Below, one piece after another: positions 23,445 through 28,521 of a stretch of DNA of 64,000 bases. The notes beneath the pieces were generated by a model, which was not told where the DNA came from, ran no database searches, and saw nothing but the letters and a program-made list of their open reading frames with translations. Positions within the stretch are counted from its first letter, which is position 1, and each line of letters begins with the position of its first letter. The stretch covers positions 1 through 64,000 of the forward strand of contig JADZER010000009.1 in assembly GCA_020850415.1 (NCBI GenBank). Direction: 5' to 3'. A program made the position numbers and the translations under genes. Source of the DNA: Phycisphaerales bacterium (GTDB lineage: Bacteria > Planctomycetota > Phycisphaerae > Phycisphaerales > UBA1924).

Positions 23445-25090
23445 CCTCGACCTCTACACCCCCCCACCGCCTCGACTTCGCCACCGCCCTCACCCAGTGG
23501 GACTACGCCCCCGCGCCCGAGAGTGTGAAGCCGGAGATCGCGGGCCGGTATGGGCTGTTCATCGGCGGCGAGTTCGTGGAGCCGCACGGCTCACAGAGCC
23601 GTGGCACACAGGGTGACTACTTCCCGACCGTCAACCCCGCGACGGAGGCCACGCTGGCCGAGATCGCTCAGGCCGGGGAGGCCGATGTCGACGCGGCGGT
23701 GCGGGCGGCGCGGGAGGCCCTCCCCGCCTGGGCCGGCCTGCCCGCCAAGGAGCGGGGCAAGTACCTCTACCGCATCGCCCGGCGGATCCAGGAGCGGGCC
23801 CGCGAGCTGGCGGTGCTCGAGACCATGGACGGCGGCAAGCCCATCCGCGAGAGCCGGGATGTGGATGTGCCGCTGGCGGCGGCGCACTTTTTCTACCACG
23901 CGGGGTGGGCGGACAAGCTGCGGTTTGCATTCCCTGGGTGGCACGGCTGTCCCAGCCGTGAGTCCGGAAGCACGGCTGGGACAGCCGTGCCACCTACACC
24001 CCTTCCCATCGGCGTCTGCGGCCAGATCATCCCGTGGAACTTCCCGCTGCTGATGGCGGCGTGGAAGCTGGCGCCGGCGCTGGCGTGCGGGAATACCTGC
24101 GTGCTCAAGCCGGCGGAGACGACGCCGCTGACGGCCCTGCGCCTGGCGGAGATCTGCCAGGAGGTCGGGCTGCCGCGGGGGGTGGTGAATGTCGTCACCG
24201 GGGATGGGCGGACGGGGGCGGCGCTGGTGAACCACCCGGATGTGGACAAGATCGCGTTCACCGGGTCGACGGAGGTGGGTAAGCGGATCGCGAGGGCGGT
24301 GGCGGAGAACAACTACCTGGCTCACGGCTCGGAGAGCCGCGCCACCAAGAGGCTGACGCTGGAGTTGGGCGGCAAGAGCCCCAACATCATCTTCGAGGAT
24401 GCGAGTCTCGACCAGGCGGTCGAGGGGATCATCGAAGGGATCTACTTCAACCAAGGGCATGTGTGCTGCGCGGGTTCGCGCTTGTTCGTGCAGGAGTCGG
24501 TGCTGGACGAGGTGATCGCGAAGCTCAAGATCCGGATGGCGAGCCTGCGGGTGGGCGACCCGCTGGACAAGAACACCGATGTCGGGGCGATCAACTCGCG
24601 CGAGCAGCTCGGGACGATCAGCCGGTACCTCGGCGCGGGCTGCGACGAGGGAGCGACGCTGCATGTCGGCGGCGCCGTGAATGGCCTGGCCGACAGGTGG
24701 AACGGCACGGCCGGCACGGCCGTGGCACACGGGGCGGTCGCACAAACGGGCAAGGGCTACTGGTGCCGCCCGAGCTTCTTCACGGGCGTGCAGCCGAGCC
24801 ACACGATCGCCCGCGAGGAGATCTTCGGGCCGGTGCTCGCGGTGATGAGCTTCCGCACGCCGGAGGAGGCGATCACGCGGGCGAACAACACGCCCTACGG
24901 CCTGGCCGCGGGGGTGTGGACGGACAAGGGGTCCAAGATCTTCGAGATCGCGAGCAAGCTGAAGGCGGGCGTGGTGTGGCTGAACAGCTACAACAAGTTC
25001 GACCCGGCGAGCCCGTTCGGGGGGTTCAAGGAGTCGGGGTTCGGGCGCGAGGGAGGATTGCAGGGGTTGCGGGGGTATGTGAAGGCCTGA
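23441..25090 (+). CDS. Aldehyde dehydrogenase, catalytically complete, with in-frame repeat insertions
   Basis: 549 residues; NAD(P)+-dependent oxidation of an aldehyde to the acid. It has the full ALDH core: PWNFPLLM, GSTEVGKRI, catalytic Glu308 in LELGGKSPN, catalytic Cys342 in GHVCCAGSR, EEIFGPVL and PFGGFKESGFGRE. It is about 50 residues longer than usual because four palindromic repeats are translated in frame: HGSQSRGTQ (about 49), WHGCPSRESGSTAGTAVPP (about 166-184), HGSESRAT (about 295) and NGTAGTAVAHG (about 422). All sit in surface loops. Coupled to the zinc-ribbon gene upstream; a GxxExxY cassette starts two bases after its stop. Confidence 0.93.
   Translation: MTSTSTPPHRLDFATALTQWDYAPAPESVKPEIAGRYGLFIGGEFVEPHGSQSRGTQGDYFPTVNPATEATLAEIAQAGEADVDAAVRAAREALPAWAGLPAKERGKYLYRIARRIQERARELAVLETMDGGKPIRESRDVDVPLAAAHFFYHAGWADKLRFAFPGWHGCPSRESGSTAGTAVPPTPLPIGVCGQIIPWNFPLLMAAWKLAPALACGNTCVLKPAETTPLTALRLAEICQEVGLPRGVVNVVTGDGRTGAALVNHPDVDKIAFTGSTEVGKRIARAVAENNYLAHGSESRATKRLTLELGGKSPNIIFEDASLDQAVEGIIEGIYFNQGHVCCAGSRLFVQESVLDEVIAKLKIRMASLRVGDPLDKNTDVGAINSREQLGTISRYLGAGCDEGATLHVGGAVNGLADRWNGTAGTAVAHGAVAQTGKGYWCRPSFFTGVQPSHTIAREEIFGPVLAVMSFRTPEEAITRANNTPYGLAAGVWTDKGSKIFEIASKLKAGVVWLNSYNKFDPASPFGGFKESGFGREGGLQGLRGYVKA
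23585..23603. repeat. Palindromic repeat in the aldehyde dehydrogenase gene, copy 1
   Basis: CACGGCT (23585-23591) pairs with AGCCGTG (23597-23603), translated in frame as HGSQSRG. Member of the CACGGCT...AGCCGTGCCACC family. Confidence 0.75.
23937..23994. repeat. 24-bp perfect inverted repeat inside the aldehyde dehydrogenase gene
   Basis: Arms 23937-23960 and 23971-23994 are perfect inverted copies (GGTGGCACGGCTGTCC... and its complement) around a 10-base loop. Each arm is itself palindromic around CACGGCT/AGCCGTG. It is translated in frame and replaces the loop that normally precedes PIGVCGQIIPWNFP. Confidence 0.93.
24323..24341. repeat. Palindromic repeat in the aldehyde dehydrogenase gene, copy 3
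   Basis: CACGGCTC (24323-24330) and GAGCCGCG (24334-24341), one mismatch, followed by CCACC as in other copies. Translated as HGSESRAT just before the conserved LTLELGGK. Confidence 0.8.
24706..24724. repeat. Palindromic repeat in the aldehyde dehydrogenase gene, copy 4
   Basis: CACGGCC (24706-24712) pairs with GGCCGTG (24718-24724), flanked by further GGCAC motifs, translated in frame within a variable surface loop. Confidence 0.7.
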
Positions 25091-25091
25091 C

Positions 25092-25579
25092 TTCACCGCC
25101 GAGGACGCCGAGATCGCCGAGAGGAGAATGGAGATGGCAGATCGACGATTCGCTCCGGACTTCGAAGCGGAAGAACTCACGCGGCGCATCATCGGCGCGG
25201 CAATCGAGGTGCATCGCGAGCTGGGGCCGGGCCTCCTGGAGTCCAGCTACGAGCAATGCCTGTGGCAGGAGTTGATCGATCTCGGTGTACCGGTACAACG
25301 ACAGGTCGAACTCCCGATCAGGTACAAGGGACGAGAACTCGACTGCGGATACCGCATCGACCTGCTCGTGGAGGACATCGTTGTCATCGAACTCAAGTCA
25401 GTGGAGAACATCCTCCGGATCCACGAAGCACAGCTCATGACATACCTCCGCCTCGGCCCATTCCCGGTCGGCCTCCTCCTGAACTCCAATGTCCCCGTCC
25501 TCCGCGACGGCATCGTCCGTCGCGCACTCACTCGGCCTCCCTCGGCGCTCTCGGCTCTCTCGGCGTCCTCGGCGGTGAA
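25092..25579 (+). mobile_element. GxxExxY cassette with 22-bp terminal inverted repeats
   Basis: A 488-bp unit bounded by a perfect inverted repeat: 25092-25113 (TTCACCGCCGAGGACGCC...) and its complement at 25558-25579. Both arms continue inward as 9-bp units GCCGAGNNN. The unit encloses one gene of the GxxExxY family. Its left end starts two bases after the stop of the first aldehyde dehydrogenase; its right end is 16 bases before the start of the second, leaving an AAGGA ribosome site. Deleting the unit would restore a normally spaced two-gene operon, so it looks inserted. No transposase and no clear target duplication were seen. Confidence 0.7.
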
Positions 25580-25598
25580 CAAGGAATCGAAGGAATGA
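25128..25598 (+). CDS. GxxExxY-family protein, PD-(D/E)XK nuclease-like
   Basis: 156 residues. The name motif is GLLESSY (Gly35, Glu38, Tyr41). A nuclease-like core follows: Asp78 in YRIDLLV, then Glu88-x-Lys90 in VVIELK, and HEAQLMTYL. Function is unknown; the fold suggests DNA or RNA binding or cutting. The last residues (SALSALSASSAV) are encoded by the right inverted repeat. Its stop overlaps the next ATG (ATGA at 25595-25598). Codon use is visibly less GC-biased than the flanking genes. An ATG at 25134 is an equally good start. Confidence 0.85.
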   Translation: MEMADRRFAPDFEAEELTRRIIGAAIEVHRELGPGLLESSYEQCLWQELIDLGVPVQRQVELPIRYKGRELDCGYRIDLLVEDIVVIELKSVENILRIHEAQLMTYLRLGPFPVGLLLNSNVPVLRDGIVRRALTRPPSALSALSASSAVNKESKE

Positions 25599-26515
25599 CC
25601 ACACGCCTCCCCATCCCCAAGACTTACAAGCTCTTCATCAACGGCCAGTTCCCCCGCACCGAGTCGGGGCGATCGGTCAAGATCGCCGGCGCGGCCGGGA
25701 ACACCGTCGCCCACACCTGCCACGCCTCGCGGAAGGACCTGCGCAATGCGGTCGAGGCCGCAGCGGGGGCGCAGGCCAAGTGGGCGGGCGCGACGGCGTA
25801 TCTGCGGGCGCAGATCCTGTACCGGCTCGCGGAGATGATGGAGGGGAAGGCGGGGGAGCTTGCGGAGGCACACCGATTGGAGGCCGGCGCCGCCGGGACT
25901 CACGGCTCGGAGAGCCGTGCCACCTTGGAGGTGGCCGCGGCGATCGACCGGATCATTCACTACGCCGGGTGGGCCGACAAGTACCCCCAGGTCCTCGGCT
26001 GCGCCAACCCCGTCGCCGGCCCGTACCACAACTTTACCGTCCCCGAGCCCGTCGGCGTCGTCGGCATCGTCTGCCCCGACGACCACCCGCTACTCGCTCT
26101 GGTCAGCCTCGTGGCCCCCGTCGTGTGCGCGGGGAACGCGTGCGTCGTCCTCGCGAGCGAGACCAACCCCATCCCCGCCTGCATCCTCGCCGAGGCGATC
26201 GCCACCAGCGACATGCCGGGCGGCGTGATCAACATCCTCACCGGGTTCCGCGACGAGCTGGTCCCCCACTTCGCGTCGCACCGGGAGATCGCGGCGATCC
26301 ACGCGGCGGGGGTCACGCCCGAGCAGCGCAAGACCCTCGAACTCGGGGCCGCGGAGAATCTCAAGCGGGTCACCGTGCGGAGCAGCGACGGAGCGACGAA
26401 GCGACGGAGCGACGAAGGGGGGTTCGACTGGTTCGACGACGAGCGGTGTGAAGGACCGCAGTGGATCGAGCCGTTCGTGGAGTTCAAGACGATCTGGCAC
26501 CCGTCGAGTGCGTGA
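25595..26515 (+). CDS. Short non-catalytic aldehyde dehydrogenase-like subunit
   Basis: 306 residues. It contains the N-terminal and nucleotide-binding part of the ALDH fold (LFINGQFPRTESG; PVGVVGIVCPDDHPLL) but has no catalytic Cys region. It ends WIEPFVEFKTIWHP, which looks like a natural C-terminus rather than a break. Such a short partner beside an active ALDH resembles the inactive second domain of ALDH16-type enzymes; a structural or regulatory partner of the upstream ALDH is likely (inference). Two repeats are translated in frame: a palindrome giving HGSESRAT (about 103) and an octamer array giving SSDGATKRRSDEGG (about 263). Confidence 0.8.
   Translation: MTTRLPIPKTYKLFINGQFPRTESGRSVKIAGAAGNTVAHTCHASRKDLRNAVEAAAGAQAKWAGATAYLRAQILYRLAEMMEGKAGELAEAHRLEAGAAGTHGSESRATLEVAAAIDRIIHYAGWADKYPQVLGCANPVAGPYHNFTVPEPVGVVGIVCPDDHPLLALVSLVAPVVCAGNACVVLASETNPIPACILAEAIATSDMPGGVINILTGFRDELVPHFASHREIAAIHAAGVTPEQRKTLELGAAENLKRVTVRSSDGATKRRSDEGGFDWFDDERCEGPQWIEPFVEFKTIWHPSSA
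25901..25919. repeat. Palindromic repeat inside the second aldehyde dehydrogenase gene
   Basis: CACGGCTC (25901-25908) pairs with GAGCCGTG (25912-25919) and is followed by CCACC. Identical to copies at 33287 and 33323 and nearly so to 24323; translated as HGSESRAT. Confidence 0.85.
26384..26417. repeat. Octamer array inside the second aldehyde dehydrogenase gene
   Basis: Units GGAGCGAC, GAAGCGAC, GGAGCGAC with partial units at both ends, translated in frame. Same octamers as in deoC. Confidence 0.85.
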
Positions 26516-26531
26516 GTAAGCCGTGGGGTGC

Positions 26532-26567
26532 CACTGGTCGGGCCCAGCTTTGGGGGGCCGACCAGTG
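26532..26567. repeat. Dispersed palindrome, CACTGGTCGG form
   Basis: CACTGGTCGG (26532-26541) pairs with CCGACCAGTG (26558-26567), 17 bases after the stop of the second aldehyde dehydrogenase. Confidence 0.8.
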
Positions 26568-26614
26568 CCGCATTGTCGGTCGCCGCCGTAGTGCGGGGAC
26601 GCGCGGAGGTATCG

Positions 26615-26650
26615 CACTGGTCAGCTCCGCAGAGCCTCCGCTGACCAGTG
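26615..26650. repeat. Dispersed palindrome, CACTGGTCAGC form
   Basis: CACTGGTCAGC (26615-26625) pairs with GCTGACCAGTG (26640-26650) and is followed by GCAC, exactly like the copy at 243-278. It ends about 10 bases from the stop of the minus-strand gene at 26662. Confidence 0.85.
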
Positions 26651-26661
26651 GCACCGACTGC

Positions 26662-27360
26662 TCACCCCGCCACGAGCGAGAGCTTCGGCTTCACCGGCGC
26701 GGAAGTCTTGAGTTCGGGCGGCAGGTGCACCTCGTACTCCCGCCTCGGCGCGTCGCGCCAGGCGATCTCCAGCTCCAGGTCGAACAGCCCCACCAGCGCC
26801 CGCAACTGGCGCTCGACGCTCGCGCGGGCCTGGCGCACATACGACGCCTCGGAGGCCGCGAGGAGCTGGCCGGCCTGCTCCTGGGCGGCCTTCATGAGTT
26901 CCTTCTGGCGCTCGGCGCTCATCGGGATGACATCGAGCAGCCCGAGCACCCGCCCGGCCTGGATGTCATAGGGCGAGACCTCGACGAGGCGGAGCCTGCC
27001 GGTGACTTCGGGCAGGGTGATGCGGAAGCGGCCCGAGCCGATCCGCTCGACATCTTCGGTGCGGAGCTGGCCCAGGTCCACCGAGTACTGCTTCTCGAAC
27101 TGGAAGATCATCGCCAGCCGGGCCTGGCTCATCAGGATCGGCGGCAGCCAGCCCCAGCCCTTGGTCGCCGTGGCGATCTCCTTGGCGGCGACCTCGAGCC
27201 CGACGAGCGACCCGGTCGCCCGCACGCGCTCCGCCACGCCGTGGATGTCAATCTTGGCCGGCTCGGCGTTCGAGCGGCGGACCATCCAGACGAAGACGAC
27301 AAGGGCCCCGACGGCGATGCAGACCACCGTGCCGCCGACAAGAGTGAGGAGTTCGGTCAT
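26662..27360 (-). CDS. Membrane-anchored DUF4230-like protein
   Basis: 232 residues: one N-terminal membrane segment (about 7-27) and a soluble domain with FEKQYSVDLGQLRTEDVERI and FRITLPEVTGRLRLVEV, the pattern of DUF4230 proteins (function unknown). An amphipathic helix-rich stretch (ERQKELMKAAQEQAGQLL) follows. Its start overlaps the stop of the upstream membrane-protein gene by four bases, so they form an operon. Confidence 0.7.
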   Translation of the reverse strand: MTELLTLVGGTVVCIAVGALVVFVWMVRRSNAEPAKIDIHGVAERVRATGSLVGLEVAAKEIATATKGWGWLPPILMSQARLAMIFQFEKQYSVDLGQLRTEDVERIGSGRFRITLPEVTGRLRLVEVSPYDIQAGRVLGLLDVIPMSAERQKELMKAAQEQAGQLLAASEASYVRQARASVERQLRALVGLFDLELEIAWRDAPRREYEVHLPPELKTSAPVKPKLSLVAG

Positions 27361-28073
27361 GCCGACTTGTTCGGAGCGGGGGTGCCGGCCTTTCGGCCGG
27401 GTCTGGCGCCCCCGAGCGGGGTCAGGCGGTCCTGGAAGGCCCGGATAACCTGGTCGACGGCGGCCGAACCCAGGATCGTGACCCCGAGCCCCCCCACCAA
27501 CGCCAGAACCACCCGGACGAGCCCGGCGGTCGATTCCACGGGCGCGAGAAGCCAGTTGAGCCCCGGGCCGACCAGCCACACCAGCGCGCCCAGCACGGGG
27601 ATCGCCATCCCCACGCCCACGAACAGACGCTTCCACGCCCGGCGGTCGGTCTGCAGAGCGAGCATCACGGCCACGGCCCCCAGCGCGATCGCGCCGACCA
27701 GGCGGCCCTCGAACATCAGGTCTTTGGCGAGCTGGCGGACGGCCTGACCTTCGGTGATCGTGCCCTCGGCGCGGGTGACGATCGCGCTGAAGCGGCCCAG
27801 GGTGGCCGCGGCGAAGACGGTCGCCCCGAGGCAGGCCGCGGCAAGGCCGGGGGCCTCGCGCGGGCGTCCCAGCCCGACGAGCACGCCGAGCCCCGCGGTC
27901 ACGAGGGTGACGGCCTCGAAGCCCAGCAGGCCCCAGACACGGGGCTCCACCCGGACGGCGTCGAACGCCCCCCAGAGCGCGGAGAGGCCGACCAGCAGAC
28001 AGACCACGAGCACCGCTCGGCGGAGCAGTTGCTCGCGGCGGGCGGATTCGGGATTTGCACCTGGGTTATTCAT
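27357..28073 (-). CDS. Multi-pass membrane protein, unknown function
   Basis: 238 residues with about six hydrophobic segments (for example VLVVCLLVGLSALWGAF and LVGAIALGAVAVMLAL) and a basic C-terminal tail (RPGRKAGTPAPNKSA). No family is recognised. ATGA overlap (27357-27360) with the DUF4230-like gene suggests they act together in the membrane. Divergent from the fliD operon. Confidence 0.75.
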   Translation of the reverse strand: MNNPGANPESARREQLLRRAVLVVCLLVGLSALWGAFDAVRVEPRVWGLLGFEAVTLVTAGLGVLVGLGRPREAPGLAAACLGATVFAAATLGRFSAIVTRAEGTITEGQAVRQLAKDLMFEGRLVGAIALGAVAVMLALQTDRRAWKRLFVGVGMAIPVLGALVWLVGPGLNWLLAPVESTAGLVRVVLALVGGLGVTILGSAAVDQVIRAFQDRLTPLGGARPGRKAGTPAPNKSA

Positions 28074-28299
28074 CTCTGGCAGGTCCTTGATCGGTCATGG
28101 TACGCCGCCGGGCCGGGGGCGTTCGCGCCGTTGCATCGGCCACCCGCGCAGCCCGCTGGACCGGGGAACCCCGCAAGGTGCGAGAACCGGCGGGTGGGGG
28201 CGAGCGCGGGCCCCCGGGCGTCCGATGAGAGGGCAGAGGGTGCGCGCCCGGGCTGGCCCGGGTGTTGCGAAGAGCCCCGGAGCACGCCACGGAGCGCGT

Positions 28300-28509
28300 A
28301 TGCAGACCGAGCACGCACAATCCTGCGCAGCCGAGGAGCAGGCCAAGCGGATGTTCCGGGCAGTTCTTGCGCCGTGGGCCATGGAGTTGATGGCCCTGAG
28401 GCGGCGCGGCCTGGACCGACCGGGTCGGCGTTACGCGTGCGGGCTGGTGCTCCGGCCGGCGGCGGAGCCCGTCGGGGAGATCGAGCGGGCGCAACGGCGC
28501 GCGGCATAG
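28300..28509 (+). CDS. Possible 69-residue protein upstream of fliD
   Basis: Encodes MQTEHAQSCAAEEQAKRMFR and onward, Arg/Ala-rich, with GC-biased third positions like real genes here. It ends 12 bases before the fliD start with GGGAGA between. It may be a small flagellar-operon protein or part of the fliD leader; no homologue is recognised. Confidence 0.35.
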   Translation: MQTEHAQSCAAEEQAKRMFRAVLAPWAMELMALRRRGLDRPGRRYACGLVLRPAAEPVGEIERAQRRAA

Positions 28510-28521
28510 GGAGAACGACCG

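Noticed and set aside
25595-26515. Second aldehyde dehydrogenase as a truncated pseudogene
   Set aside because: The frame is open, the end WIEPFVEFKTIWHP looks natural, it has a good ribosome site and is translationally coupled, so a short functional subunit is more likely.
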